Positions 1-12,725 of a stretch of DNA of 64,000 nucleotides are shown piece after piece. The notes below the pieces were generated by a model, which worked only from the letters and a program-made list of their open reading frames with translations, did not search any database and had not been told where the DNA came from. This DNA is from Gossypium raimondii (lineage: Eukaryota > Streptophyta > Magnoliopsida > Malvales > Malvaceae), in contig NC_068569.1 in assembly GCF_025698545.1 (NCBI RefSeq), forward strand, positions 2,108,001 to 2,172,000, in the 5' to 3' direction. The number at the start of each line of letters is the position of its first letter. The first letter of the stretch is position 1. A program made the translations under genes and the position numbers.

Positions 1-15
1 GGTGACTAAAATAAT

Positions 16-2440
16 TTAAACTTCGGCAACTTCACTATTAAGAAAACTGAAAACTTGCTTGAGATTTCCTCTGGATGGTCGGGCCTTTATTGCAAATTTA
101 CAAACATATACAAGTCGTCGCCGCATCTCACATTTTGTGATACCAGTCTCACTGAAGAATTTGCCATCATCAAAAGACCCTAACAGAGGGGTGCAAGAAA
201 CTTGAGAAACTATCCAAGGAGTCAGCAAAGGAATGATGCTAAAAACAAGCCTTGTTGCACGGAAAGTAATTAGTTTTGGTTTCAGGGAGAAGAGATTTCA
301 TCAATTAATTTTATCTATTTTCTTAGGCATCAAGCATAAGCAAGCAAAAAGATTGACTGAATCTAATTCGATAAACATATGGTCATGTGGAAGCTAGTTA
401 TAAGATTGCATACCTTCATCGTTAAATAATGATATCAAGATAGCCAGACAAACGCATACACTAATATCTTCCCCTGATAACAAATGCAGATTCAATGCTA
501 TTAAAAACCCGAAGATGGTTTAGAAGAAAAACAGTAGTTATATTAGGAAAATGGCATGTGACATTTACCGTCGTGACAACATATAAGAAGTGTTCTCCCT
601 TTTGTAAGATTTGATTTTGCAAAGTTAACTGCAGAAGAAAGGTTATTAAACAAAGAAAACCGGTCCATCTTCGAGCTCTGGTCAGTAAAAAAAGGAGGGA
701 AAAATTAAGCAGGAAATGTTCAAAAAATGATAATTAACAAGCTAATTTTTTGGCATACACACCACAATAGGAAGATGCAAATACGCTTCGGCCTCTTGAT
801 GATGGACAGAGATTGGCCATTGATCACAATTCAATACACAGTCAACGTTAGATGAACATTCAGCCGCTGTACCACATGAGCAAAACAAAGTATAAGGCAC
901 ATGAAATTATCACACAAAGGGCTTACTGCTGTATTGTCACTGAAATATCTACTAATACATTCTAACTTGTGTCACAATCGATTTAATCCTACAGATTCGA
1001 TTGTGTGGGATTTTATAGCAGATAACATCCATCAGACATACTCCGAACCTCCAAGGAAAATTAGCAAAAAATTTATAACTAAATTAAATTAGCAATCATG
1101 AGCGTAATTTGCTAATACATCATACCGATTTGAGATGAGCCAAGAGCAAGATTAGTAGATCCTAGCCAAAATATTCCACGTTCTTCATCAGAAGAGCTAA
1201 TCGTAATGTTCGAAAGATCTGAACACAATAGAGGGTCCAAACAAGGTGAGCTCTCAGAGATTGAGGGTTTGACAGTGATCTGAGGGGCATCTTGCCCTCT
1301 TCGAGCACGATATACTCTGTCCTTCTCAACTATATCAGCAACCTTCTGGTTACATACATCAGGTCCAGTGCTAATAAGATCATAGGCATGATTCCAAAAG
1401 AGATTAGGAGACAAGCCCCTAGCCCAACTTTCTTCATCATCCCCAGCTCCAGGTATATAATTCCAACTAAACTCTGAGGTAGTCCTATGTTGAGTTACTC
1501 CGCTCGTGGAAGACGCAGAAACAAGAATTATAGGTGTGAAATCCCAAGAATCATAATCCGGTACTTCATTTATCCAGATAACAGTTTTCTGAGAAATCCA
1601 TAGAGGACGCAAAGGCTTCTTTAAGCACGATGCAAGGATCGCAATATCAGCTCCACTTGTTTCCAGGTCTTTGGTCCATCCTTCTAATCGGTCCTCAATT
1701 GCTGCCTTCTCAGTTTCGGAAACCCAAAGGGGAAGATGCAATGAACAATCCCAATCATGAGAGTTACACCCTATATTTGAATCCTGCAGAGAATAAAGCA
1801 AGTTAGAAGACAAGAACAAGAAATTTCTTCCACCAGAAAACTACCAATCATGAAAATTGGGCAAAATTAAGAAACAATGAACAAAGAACATCAGCATTTC
1901 TCACCTGCTTCACCAATGAAGCATCAGCATTAGAAAACGTGTTTAAATAATTAAAAATGGAGCGATTCAAAACACAAGTCCAAATAGGTATAGTTTTCGA
2001 CATACTATCAGGAAACCGTTTCCCCCTCCGTGTCGAATCAACTATAATACACCCTCCCTTCTGTCCTACCAATAAAAAAACCCAAAATAAAAAAAAAATC
2101 ATTTCAAATTCTATTTCAAAAAGGGAACCAAAAAAAGGAAAAAGAGAGGAAATTTACCAGCGAGAAGGGCGATGTGGAAGTTAAGACGAGAAGTATTGAA
2201 AGACCAATTATTGGTATGACCATCGGTGGATTTAAAGTAACAAGTGGAGTGAAATTTGGGATTATACCAGAGACCGCAACGGAGGTTAGCAACGAGAGGG
2301 AGTTGAGGCCATAACTGGGAGATTTCACCCACGAAGATTGAATCCTCGTAAATTGATCTAAGTGCGTTGTAGAGAGTGTTGTCTTTACGTTTTATCGTCC
2401 TTGCTGCTCTGTATATGCTTAGCTTTGTTTCGTTTTCCAT
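16..2440 (-). CDS. RIT1: tRNA A64-2'-O-ribosylphosphate transferase (initiator tRNA modification), complete
   Basis: Seven exons on the minus strand: 2440-2158, 2065-1905, 1783-1126, 866-763, 677-569, 473-414 and 179-16 (stop TAA at 18-16). All introns are GT-AG and phases match; 1539 nt give 512 aa, close to what I recall for the Arabidopsis protein. The family transfers a ribosyl-phosphate from PRPP to A64 of initiator tRNA-Met, which keeps it out of elongation. Exons 1-2 carry the conserved N-terminal core (LWPQLPLVANLRCGLWY, then CIIVDSTRRGKRFPDSMSKT). Exon 3 holds the middle region ending in FWLGSTNLALGSSQI. The C-terminal part is the phosphatase-like (DUSP-like) RIT1 domain with CCHDGEDIS around residue 435, which resembles a Cys-based P-loop without the usual Arg, followed by MRRRLVYVCKFA. 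The start is the only Met before the conserved core. The 3' UTR lies outside the window. The join of exons 5 and 6 was chosen because only that frame gives the conserved CCHDGED. Confidence 0.93.
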
Positions 2441-3048
2441 TGTTATGGAGGTTTTGTTTGCTTTAGTTTCTTCTTTTTCCTCTATCTTTTTTGTGTTTGA
2501 GGTTTTGGGGCTCCTTAGGGTTTGGGGTTTCCAGAGTTCAGACAGGACAAGATTTCGTTATTACGTTTACATTACGTGTGTTTTATGTACTTTCGGAGAT
2601 GCAATGCTAGCGGTGAAGTGATGCCAACTGAAAAACTGAATATAATCTGAAACGACTGTCGTTTGGTTTAGGGTACGTTACAGCTATGGCGAAGCCAAGC
2701 CCAAAGGCAAAGTATTTTGGACCGCTTTGATTGGGCCGATTGAGAGCAATCACCAAAACTAGCGATAAATTTATAAATGTTAACATTTATAAATATTTAA
2801 TTTACAAAATTTTAAACATCAAATAAATAAAACAGAACTAGAAATTTTATATTGTGAAAAATATGTATTTAGAATACGCATTTAAAATAATATATAATAA
2901 ATAATGAAGGTAAGATTTGAAATTGATAATAACAATACATATAATTATCAATATATGCAAAAAAAATGCTGGTGAAATAAATTGTGTAATAAAGTTTAAA
3001 TGTAGTAAAGAAAAGATTTTACAAATATAGACCGTGTGGGTTCAAAGC
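2441..3048. other. RIT1 upstream spacer
   Basis: This holds the RIT1 promoter side and AT-rich sequence. A T-rich stretch near 2441-2520 is the likely 5' UTR. I see no second gene reading away from RIT1 and no clear TATA box. The last eight bases (3041-3048) are the left target-site duplication of the element that follows. Confidence 0.4.
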
Positions 3049-3476
3049 TAGGGATGACAATTGGGTGAGATGGAGCAAGTTTTTGTGTACTCCGATCCTA
3101 GCCTAGAACTTTACCAATTCACCCTAGCCCCAACTCGATTCTTAGGAAAATAAAAACTTAATATATTTTTTAAAGCAAATAAATTACATTTTAAATTTGT
3201 TTTAGTTTTTATTTTGAAGCAAATGTGATTTTTTTTTTAGTTTTAACTTAAAACTCAATATATTTATTTATTGAAAGCAAAAACTTAATATATATATTAG
3301 GGGTATTTTGTAAATATCTCGATTCGGGGCGGATTTACTTCAAAGTCAATTCTAATCCGACTATTTTTTCTAATTTCACTTGACCCACTCTAAATTCAAT
3401 TTTCAAAAAAAAAAAAAATCTAACCCTAATAGGTTAGGTCGAAGCCCGTCAAATTCAAGTTTTATTATCATCCCTA
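3049..3476. mobile_element. hAT-type MITE, 428 bp, with 8-bp target-site duplication
   Basis: The left end begins TAGGGATGACAAT and the right end finishes ATTATCATCCCTA, its inverted partner with one mismatch. The 8-bp sequence TTCAAAGC lies immediately outside both ends (3041-3048 and 3477-3484). An 8-bp duplication with TAGGGATG-type ends is diagnostic of hAT transposons. There is no coding capacity, so this is a non-autonomous copy. The interior is AT-rich with several homopolymer runs. Confidence 0.88.
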
Positions 3477-3484
3477 TTCAAAGC

Positions 3485-4032
3485 TTAACATTTGCAATTC
3501 TTTTTATCAATTTTTTAAAATAAGAAAAATATAAAAATACCCTCATAATAATATTAAGTTATTTAAAATACATAATGATACGTTAATAATTTCATTAATA
3601 GAATTGGTGTCAAGTTGAGTTGTGATACTAATTCAACTATACTATGAACAAATAATTATTAATTAAAGTAATGAGTTATTTTTTTGGTGGGGGTGGAGCA
3701 AACGACCACGGTATATGACAGGACTGATAAATTAGAAGAGATAGAGAATGGCAAGTCAACAGAGTGGGATTAGAAGAGAACTGTGTGAATTACAGACACT
3801 AATGTTTCTCACATTTGAATATGAACGGTGTATTAAAAAGATTTATAAAATTACAGGATGAAATGAATTCAAATTACAAGGCCAGCCCAGAGATGGGTTG
3901 ATAAATTAAGAATAAATCGATTGAATTGGAGAATAAAAATGGGAGAAAAGAAAATACAATCCTAACCACTAAAAGTCAGTCAAATAAGGGAATAACCGAA
4001 TAATCAAACCTCTGTTACCTATCCTTGGAGTC
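3485..4032. other. spacer downstream of the glucosylceramide synthase
   Basis: AT-rich DNA between the hAT element and the stop codon of the minus-strand gene at 4033. The part nearest 4033 is presumably that gene's 3' UTR. I see no coding signal. Confidence 0.4.
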
Positions 4033-6551
4033 TTAGACATCATATTTTTTAGGTTGATGCCAGTGAGCCAAACTTCTCCCCAACGAGCCGAGGAGTGAGG
4101 CTTTGGGAGTGGCTGCTTTCTTTCCATATAAATGCTTCCCTCCAAGGTCTGTGAACTCTGGACCCTTGTCTTTGTTCCTTTCAATCTGCAGAGTAGCCAA
4201 ATACTGCTAAAGCTTTGAACAAATAAATGAAAAGCTTGTTATGAATAGCTAAGCCACAACTGTCATACCTTGTGTATCTTTCCATTCTTCAAGTTATATC
4301 GAATACCAGACCAATTTATAGTTTGAGAGAAATGCGACCAGAATGCAGAGATCGGGTATAGAAAATTATCAACCAGCATTGCAACAAAAATCTGCTCAAT
4401 CACAAAACAATTTGATTTATATTATCACATGCACGTAAGTATCTCTGATATCCAAGGTCTAGCTTAAATAATGACAAAGCAACGTGTTCAACTAGAAGTT
4501 TTCTTCATCACTCTGAACATATATACAGTTCTTGGGGGAACGGAAGTCTAACAACTCATTGCCATTACAGATATTAATGAGATGATAGAGGTGCTTCTTA
4601 CCATGCTCCAGTTGTAATAATCAAGTGAGAGCTTAGGTGCCTCTGGAGATAAAATGTTGCATAGTTGAACTTCAATCCTTGTTAAGTTCCACATAGAAAG
4701 TAGCTCCGTGAAGGTACATATAGCTAGCCAAATTGCCAATAACAATCCTGTGCAAACACAGTTCGGTTAGTACCAGGCGCTAAATTCAACTTTAATACCA
4801 TAGTATACTTCTCTAGCTTCCATTTTGTTGAACTGGATGCTTTACCAAATGAACTGCAACAAAATTTCTATCACGTTATGAGGTTACTGCTAGCATTTCT
4901 AGTTACAGAAGGCTAAAGAGTTATGCAACCCTGATATACAAGTATGTCTAAATTACTAAAAGTCCAATACGCAGAGGGCCAAGGGGAACTTGTAAATTAT
5001 CTGCATAACTCAGTACCGTCTCAGGCAGACAAAAAGTAAACACTTATTATACAAACACTTCCAAAACTATTATTGCCATCCAGGTAAGGACCTGAAGCAT
5101 TGGATTCATCTGAACTATTAATGCTACAACCTACCTAAAAAGGAAAAAGAGTGTGCTCACCACCAGAAGTACAGGTTGTTTCGCCATATGAATAACCTTT
5201 TATATAGATTTGTAGTGCTGCTGCAACATGAACCATAGCCATGAAGTACGGTGCAACAAATCCCCATGACAGATAGAAGTGGGTTAAAAACAGTGCTCTA
5301 TTCATTAGCCAATTAACCGTGCTTATATATGATTCCAAAACAAATGTTTGCTTCCTCAAGTAATTCCAGTACCTACTCAAGAGGTCAAAGTCAACATGGA
5401 TATAAATATAATAGAAAAGCTTAATGGTAACAACCACAAACCTTGAGAAAGTAAGATCACTTGCAATAGGATGAGGGAAAACAGCAACTGGAGGAGATGT
5501 AATAAGCCTCTTGTGGGCTCCTGAGAAGACACAATACACGAGCAGTGAGAAGGTTGCAAGTCTATGTACAAAGCTGCTATTCTAATATCAACAGAAATAT
5601 TGAATTTCTTATTGGTAAAAGATTTAGTAGAGGCTACAGTACCAGCTATAGCAGCTAGAGTCATATCATCGGAGTATCCACCATCTCGAAGTCCTGAGAC
5701 CACACCATAGTTATCATGTCTAAAATCATCAGCATGCATCTGAAAAACAATCTAGAAGAATCAGAAATAATTTTTCAACTTGGCACAGGAAGCACTGAGA
5801 AGGATAGGAAGAGCTACTTGCCATCATGCACCCTCCCCAAAGAAAAAATGTTTTCCCACCAGTAGCAAATCCCATTGAGCATGGCTGCAGAAGAGACATG
5901 CAATGAGTACATGAACTAAAGAATACAATAGTCAACTTATTTGAGAAAGATTAACATAGCACATGCAATATCAACTGCTAGACCATAGTTACGCATAAAA
6001 GCAAAAGTTTTTCCACTTATCATTTGTTTTTTTTTTTGCTGTGTGTGTGCGTTTTTTTTTTTTTTTGGGGGGGGGGGATTTGGCTTCACATCTTGGCCAA
6101 ATTCACATGATATAAACAGATGAGTATGTATAGTGCTCAAGTCTTGTTTGAACTTTCGGCTATGGAGTAAGTTAAACATGAAGCAGATATTCGCCAACTT
6201 GCTGCTGCTTTAGGATTTCAGTAAGTGTTTTCCTGTTGATTTCTGTGTGTTTAATCTTTTAGTAGGGGAACAAGGTTGTTTAGCTAGCATAATGCTTGTC
6301 TAGTAATCAACGGTTGCACCATATAACTGCATGATGGCAGATTGGGCAGTAGGACATGAATAAAACAGGGAGTCATAAACAAATGAGATATTGGAGTGCC
6401 TGACTGAAGCATTGATCAGAATTTATGTAATAATTCAACCATTAGCAAAGGGCTTACGGCAGAGTCCTAATATCTTTTGTTCTGGCTGTAGTCTTGTTCT
6501 GATAACAGGTTTTCCTCTGCTCTCTTAGATTAAAACAATGCCAGTGATCCA

Positions 6552-6609
<58 letters not shown>

Positions 6610-9314
6610 CAGTCAGGTGTCTGCAAATATCTCAGGAAGAAGACTAAGTATAGATGGCACCATACCATATGGTATTCGTAGATGCAGTAACTCCCTAAAG
6701 TTCCAGATGGTAAATCAAGAGGGTATCCAGTTTGAATAAATATCTGCATATATTGCCAATAAAATGAGAGCCTCAGAACAAATCAATAGTTTACACTCTA
6801 TACACCATAACCATAATAAGCACTCATGTAAAGGTTAAAAATCTTATTATTTTGACTGAAGGTACATGGATGAATACAAACATACCTCAGGATTCTTTTC
6901 CATTTCAGTAGTGAGGACCCCAATTGATCCTGGGTGGAACCTAACATCATCATCCAAAAATAATACGTACTTGGAATCTTTATGCATATTCTCCACCCCA
7001 ACCTTCACAAAATATACCAAAAATGTATATTGCTAAGCATGTATGGAAAACACTTCTAGCAGAGGGAACAAGGACTAATGTTAAATAATATTAATTAAAA
7101 TATATGAGGCCGGGTCATTTGCAAAATCAGTTTAACAATCTGGAAAAGTCCTTACATACCAACTGGTTATGTATTTTCTGACTACAGGTTGTTGATAAAC
7201 CAGCTACAATGACTCTTGCATCCACGTCACCCTGGTTAGAGAAACATGCAGTGAAATCAGGAAAGCAAGTACTGAAGCCACAGTGAAGGAGTTCAAATGA
7301 AGCCCTCAAACACTTGCATGAAACAAAGTGGAAGCATTTTTGGAAGTTTTGGAATAAAGGATTATCAGTAATTAACAATCCTATTATATTTTTTTTCAGA
7401 TAATATTATCAGAATGTACAATAAAGTAAATTGGTGGTATACCTTAAATTCTGTTATTAACTGAGATACAGCATGGTAAGCGGGGTCTTCAGTACTTTCA
7501 ACCACAAAAAGGAACTCAATTGGGCCACCATAAAGAGATGTGATCTGCCTCCATCAGTATTAAGTAGAAATTTCAGAAAAATACTTATTGCAAATATTAA
7601 CATTTTAAAATAATCAACTCTGGTTGAGTAATGTTAAAATATAAAATAGAACAGGTGGGATATGCCTAACACTTATTAAAGGAAATTTAATCAAAATTCC
7701 ACTTTTCTATTGAGCAAATGTGGGAAAGGAAAAGATAAATGCACACTTCTTTAGAAACCAAGAGAAGACACCACAAGAGTTGGTTAGAATTCCTAACATA
7801 AAATACTCACCTGACTCTTCCAATTGTGTAGATTATGCTCTCCAAAACCCTTTAAAGGCATCACAACCGAAACCCGTGGTAGATTGACCTGATTAGAGTG
7901 CTCAAGTTCATAAATATCATGGCATAGAAAAGCAAAGCTATTGCCACCTTTTATGCCATCTTCTATTCGATTGATCTCTCTTTTCCTGTGAAGAGCCAAA
8001 AAATGTAGGTATATATAAATATACTGAGAGTTCAAGGTAATGCTGACAACATGGAACGATCATGTCATCCTGCTGTTTAAATGCTCAGCTTTAAAGCCAT
8101 GTACCTGACATAGGCAGCAAAAGCCCACCCAATAGCAAGAGTCAAGCAGATTACACATCCCTACATTATATACAAAACATTAAGATTGTTGACCTTTTTA
8201 AATTCTAACAGGCAGAGAATGAGAGAGAAAGGTGATGATTAGTTAATAAAACACTACATTCATAAATAGATCACTGAAGTAATTCTAAAGTAGTAAAAGA
8301 AGGAAGCCATAAGTCAAAAGCAAAAGAATATCAACTAGTTGAACGGATAACATGTATTGGTCAAACATTGTAGTTCATCCAAAAATTGTAATTGGTAATG
8401 AATGTAAAAATGTAAGCATGTTTCCATAGCTTTTCTTTTGATAATCCATTTGTTTGGAGTTGACTTCATCCGCTTTTCAATGTGGCAACCTTTGTTCAAT
8501 TAATTGACATACCAGCCTTCCCTCCAACAACTCAAATAAATCAATAAACTAAACAAAAGCTCCCATTATGGAAAAATAGTATTTAGAGAAGGAGCCTTCT
8601 GTTCCGTTTTATTTTAATACTATAACAAAGATCAACTCAAAGCTTAATATTAAAACCTTACCACCTCGATACCTTCCAATGGACATGAAGCAAAATTAAG
8701 GAATTTATATCTACAAACTTCATAACCATTACAATGAAATTGAAGAGACATTGCTCACTATCATAATAACAGTCATCTTTGTGACTACATATCAGAACTT
8801 TCATCTCCACTACTTAACAGCAGTATTTTTTTTCTTTCTTCCCTTTTCCTTTTCTTTTTGTGTGTGTGTGTGTAATTAAGAAAAGGCCTTTTTTGGCTCT
8901 AAACTTAGCTATCTAGACCAAATGATAATGAAAAAACTCCATTTCCGCTTTAAAAAAAAGAAGTTATAGCTTCTTTAAAGAATAGGTCTTTAAGGTTTAG
9001 TGCGATATCCATTTAATTTCTGAGAAAAGACACAAAATAAAGTTTAGAAAAACTGAAACGAGTTCAAGAAAGCCATTCAGCTTATTTCCATACGTTAAAT
9101 CTCTCCAAACAACGAAAAAGACGAATACATACATTGTTTGGCTCTATTTACAGATAATTATGAACTCCGAACGGAAGCGGAACACAATAAAGTAAATGGA
9201 TCTAAACCAGAAAATATTAAAACACACCTGGATTTGAATAAAAACAGCAAGAGGACTACAAAATGCTCTGCTGAGAGATAAGAGAAACGAATCGGCAGAG
9301 TGCAATGCTGACAT
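4033..9314 (-). CDS. GCS: ceramide glucosyltransferase (glucosylceramide synthase, GT21), complete
   Basis: Fourteen exons: 9314-9228, 8160-8105, 7985-7811, 7544-7443, 7231-7160, 7002-6886, 6743-6666, 5884-5822, 5739-5643, 5520-5442, 5372-5161, 4747-4602, 4391-4269 and 4185-4033 (stop). The 1560 nt give 519 aa. The enzyme transfers glucose from UDP-glucose to ceramide at ER/Golgi membranes to make glucosylceramide, a major plant sphingolipid. An N-terminal hydrophobic segment (about residues 20-47) is followed by the GT-A domain: PRVSVVMPLKGFG, the first Asp in VVESTEDPAY, the LDDDVRFHP metal site, GGYSDDMTLA, and the plant form of the (Q/R)xxRW region, RYWNYLRKQTF. The C-terminal half has hydrophobic segments and a basic tail. 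Intron 8 uses a GC donor at 5821-5820. The exon 11 donor could lie three bases earlier, removing one Gly. Intron 1 is about 1.07 kb. The protein closely resembles my memory of cotton GCS. Confidence 0.95.
5740..5821 (-). other. GC-AG intron in the glucosylceramide synthase gene
   Basis: Read on the minus strand, exon 8 ends ATGATG and the intron begins GCAAGT, then ends TTTTTCAG before ATGCATGCTGAT. The resulting peptide GGCMMMHADDF is the conserved family sequence. The nearby GT (GTAGCT) would shift the frame. GCAAGT is the usual extended consensus of GC donors. Confidence 0.85.
6053..6077. repeat. T-run followed directly by G-run
   Basis: A long poly-T tract passes straight into a run of about eleven G within GCS intron 7. 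The minus (sense) strand therefore reads C-run then A-run. Such tracts are prone to slippage and to assembly error. Confidence 0.9.
6552..6608. repeat. (AAT)n microsatellite in GCS intron 7
   Basis: About 18-19 uninterrupted AAT units in the intron between exons 7 and 8. Pure runs of this length are usually polymorphic, so this is a candidate SSR marker. Confidence 0.97.
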
Positions 9315-9720
9315 TCTACCGTCTAATTTATTGTGTTCCTCTTCCCTCTCTGCGATCCTCTTCGACGGAAAGGGTTATCTTACTAGCCAAACAGAAAAAT
9401 CAATCAATTGATCGACCAAACACAGACAAACACGAGAAAAAAGAGAAATAAGCCCTAGAATTTAGCAATGGAAGCTTTCGTCTCTTTCTTCTCTCTCCCT
9501 CTCTCTCCCCTCTCTCTCTCCCCGTGTTTGAATGAAGGGCGTGTCCTGGGTTTCTGAGAGAAAGGAAAAGATCAGAAGAAGAAGAAGAAGAAGAAGAAGA
9601 CGGCGACGACGATGATGATGATGAAGGTGAAAAGGCCTGCGTAATTTTTTTAAAAAGAAACTTTTGGAATTCAATTTTAGCTGGGAAAGAAAGAAAGGTG
9701 ATTGACCACACACATCTGTA
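9315..9720 (-). promoter_or_regulatory. GCS 5' UTR / proximal promoter with CT-rich and trinucleotide repeats
   Basis: Upstream of the GCS start on the minus strand lie CT/GA-rich tracts (plus-strand CTCTCT near 9485-9520) and a compound trinucleotide repeat at about 9570-9626 (GAA units, then GAC/GAT units). Pyrimidine- or purine-rich repeats are common in plant 5' leaders. The overlapping open frames here are low-complexity Ser/Arg peptides and are not credible proteins. No clear TATA box was found. Confidence 0.5.
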
Positions 9721-12244
9721 CTTTTCTTCCCTTTTTTTAAGGAAAAATTACAGAACAGACCGACAGATTGGAAAAATAAAAACAGAAACAAACAAAATTA
9801 TAAATAAAATCTAATCAGAAAAAGAGGGAGAGACCGTTAGATGTGTTTGTTGTGTATATTGGAAGTTTCTGAAAAATATTTGTTTTATGTTTTAATTAGT
9901 TGTATATTAAAATAAAATGAAGTTAGAATTATCAATGATACTATTAGGTTAATTTGGTCGTTTTATTGAATAATAAAGAGGTGAACAGTAAAAAATGGTA
10001 GGTCAGCAGTGGTTTTCCCATAAGTTGAATCAGTAAAAAGAAAATTAGTTGTTCAAATATTGATTAGTGTAAACTAATTTTTGGGTTTTTTAAAATACAT
10101 TAAGATATTAAAATAATAAATATTTTATGAGTAAATTTATATCATAATCAAAATTTACATTAGTCAGTCCAATAATTTAATTCTTAAATACATCAACCGA
10201 CACTAAACGCGGGAATGAATTCCATCATTTTTCAAATGTTATTGTAGTTATAGTATTTGATTATGTTTAAATTTAGTTTTCTCAAAATTATGGATGTTAG
10301 GTATTATGGCAAAAAGGATAGAATTAATGGTGGAGAGTTTGATGCTTGTTTTGGGTGTGAAACAGTTTTGAAATTTATAGTCAGCATCAATCTTTAATAA
10401 GTTTATTAAAAAAAAAAAGTTACGTTTCATAACTGCTCATATTTTTAGGGATTTGTTTTTTTTATCTTAGCCAACTATTATTTTTAGATTAGTTTCTATG
10501 AATTTTTTCCAACTCCTTTATTGATTTCTCCTTTGCAATAAATATTTTATTATTTCTTTTAGAAGAGTTTCAATCTCGTTCTTTCTAAATCTATTTTATT
10601 TTCATTTTCTAATTGTTTGTTTGTTTAATTTTAAATTCAGATATCAAATAATTTTAGCAATTTGAAATCGGTCTATTTACTGCCTCATTGACAAATCAGT
10701 GCTTAGAGTTCGTCAGTTGAATTAAAAAAAACAACATAACCACCTGATAATTTGAATGAAATTTTTTAAATAATTTAATAAATATTTTATAATTAAATTT
10801 ACTAATAATTCAAATATTTATTTACATAGTAAAGTATTTTGTGTTTGCTTGCCAAAAAAGTGAGGTTGAACAAAGGTGCGCATAACTTTTATCCAACATT
10901 GCGATGCCAGCTTTGTTGTTTGAAAGATCCATGGTATTGCAACTTTTTCCTTTTTGTGGTCCACTGCTTTCGTATATTTTAATGCAAAACAATTGTCCAT
11001 CCCTGATTACCTCAGTCATGATCCACATGTTTTTAGATTGCGGAGACTATCTTAACTGACCTGTGACCAGTATCAAACAATTTCAAGTGTTAAAAAAAAA
11101 AAAGCACATGATATTTTCTTAAATTTATATAATTTATAATTGTAGTTAATTAACTATTTTTTAACAATTTTATTAAAAATATGGATTCTATTTTTTTATA
11201 CAATATTTAAAACTATTTATATATCTTCTCCAATTCATAAATAAGAGAACAATACGCTTCAACGCATTCAAATTTATGTTCTCCTGCATTGACAACAATG
11301 TACATACTAATTGAATTAAAGATTCAATCGACTTATATCAAGTAAACTTGAATCACTCACTCAAGCGAGTTTTTAAAATTTTATTTTATGATTTAAAAGC
11401 ATTAAAATCTAACCATTGTACAAATTCTGCAAGACACAAACTTTAATTTATATTATCTGTACTAAAATCATACGAAAATTCAAGCAATTCAGCAATTTGA
11501 GAAAATGCCTAAAAGGGTCCACACACAGTGACCACCGAAATTCCGAGGAAATTTGCGGATTTGTCATTTGCATTACATCATTCATTTTTCATATTCTATA
11601 CTTTATCCTATCATTATTAAAATTAAAAACTTATATATTTTTAAATATATTTAAATTTAATAAATTAATAATTCATATTAAAAATTTAAAAAATATATAT
11701 GTGTAAATTATTTTCATATAATACAAAAAGAACCTTTTCTTGGGTTGTTAGGCTGTGAATGAAAAGCCCGGATGCGGAAAACTGCCACCGTTACGGCAGC
11801 TGAGATTTTTTTTCTTTACTAAGGCAGTTTAAAATTATTAATTCCAAAATAAGGGCGTTTTTAAGATATCTTAAGCCACTCCTATTCATTTCTCTTTAGA
11901 AGCAAAATATCCTAATCACTCTTTTTCTTTGGAATCGAATTCAACCTGGAGAAATTTTTTTTGAAATTTTTTTTTTGGTTAAAATTTTAAGCTACTTTTT
12001 CATCATAATTTTATTTGAAATAATAAGTGAAATGCAGAAAAAATATACTAAAATTCAAGTAGAGCAACATAGTAAAGTCTCCTCTTTCAATTTTCAATAC
12101 TCCGTTTGGTATGTCTCGCTTTCGATTGAATTTTAATTTGAACTTTTTCCTTTTTTATGAAATAGAGTTCAACAGTTTTACTGTATTTCCTCATCTTTTC
12201 ACTAATGAAACTCTGATTTAACTTAAAAAGAAGTTAAACAGTTT
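9721..12244. other. AT-rich spacer without a recognisable gene
   Basis: Highly AT-rich DNA with short A/T homopolymers. Open frames (for example near 10248-10430, 10818-11028 and 11416-11706) are short, unlike any family I know and of low complexity. I see no tRNA, rRNA or clear transposon termini. Confidence 0.4.
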
Positions 12245-12725
12245 CAACTTTGCCTGAAATTTCTCCAAAGTGTATGGGGCAAGGGGGTTTCTCTAGGGAT
12301 TTGGTAGAGACAGACGAAGTTGCCGTCCGCCATTTAGATCCCCTCTTTACCCTTATTGGGAAATTTAATCACATGGGATTCAGTGGGAAAGGCATAGCGT
12401 CAGCCATGGTCGGATTAGTAAAAGGAATTATTTAAGCCGGCAAAGCAGGGCTCAATGTGGCCGGGTTTTTGGATGCGATATCGACGGGGCAGCTGAGCTC
12501 AAAATCGTTGGATTTGTAAGGGAACCGGATTTTAATGAGGGATTTCGAACCAGGCTTTTTCGTCAACCATTTTGTTAAGGATTTGGGGATTTGTTTAAAG
12601 GAATGTCAGATCACGGGACTTGCTTTGTAGTTCAACAGCTTTATTTGTTGCTTATGGCTCATTGAGGAAGGAATATGATAACTCAAGCTCTGATTTTGCC
12701 TCTGGACAGGCACACCTTAAAACCG
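12245..12725 (+). pseudogene. 3-hydroxyisobutyrate dehydrogenase-like pseudogene (C-terminal half)
   Basis: The plus-strand translation matches the C-terminal half of plant 3-hydroxyisobutyrate-dehydrogenase-like proteins of the At4g29120 type: DEVAVRHLDPLFTLIGK, then AGKAGLN, FLDAISTG, KSLDL, GNRIL, FVNHFVKDLGICLKECQ. It is broken by stops at 12433-12435, 12517-12519 and 12628-12630. A segment of about 12 codons seems to be missing after SGKG, and a frameshift follows GLAL, after which the +1 frame resumes as QQLYLLLMAH and TQALILPL. The N-terminal Rossmann domain is absent. There is no intron, which fits the intronless gene as I remember it in Arabidopsis, so this need not be a retrocopy. 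Family members are NAD(P)-dependent beta-hydroxyacid dehydrogenases; this copy cannot make an enzyme. Confidence 0.85.

Noticed and set aside
9400-9791. Overlapping minus-strand open frames of 103-109 aa before the GCS gene
   Set aside because: They translate CT-rich and GAA/GAT repeats into low-complexity Ser, Arg and Leu runs; this is leader or promoter sequence.
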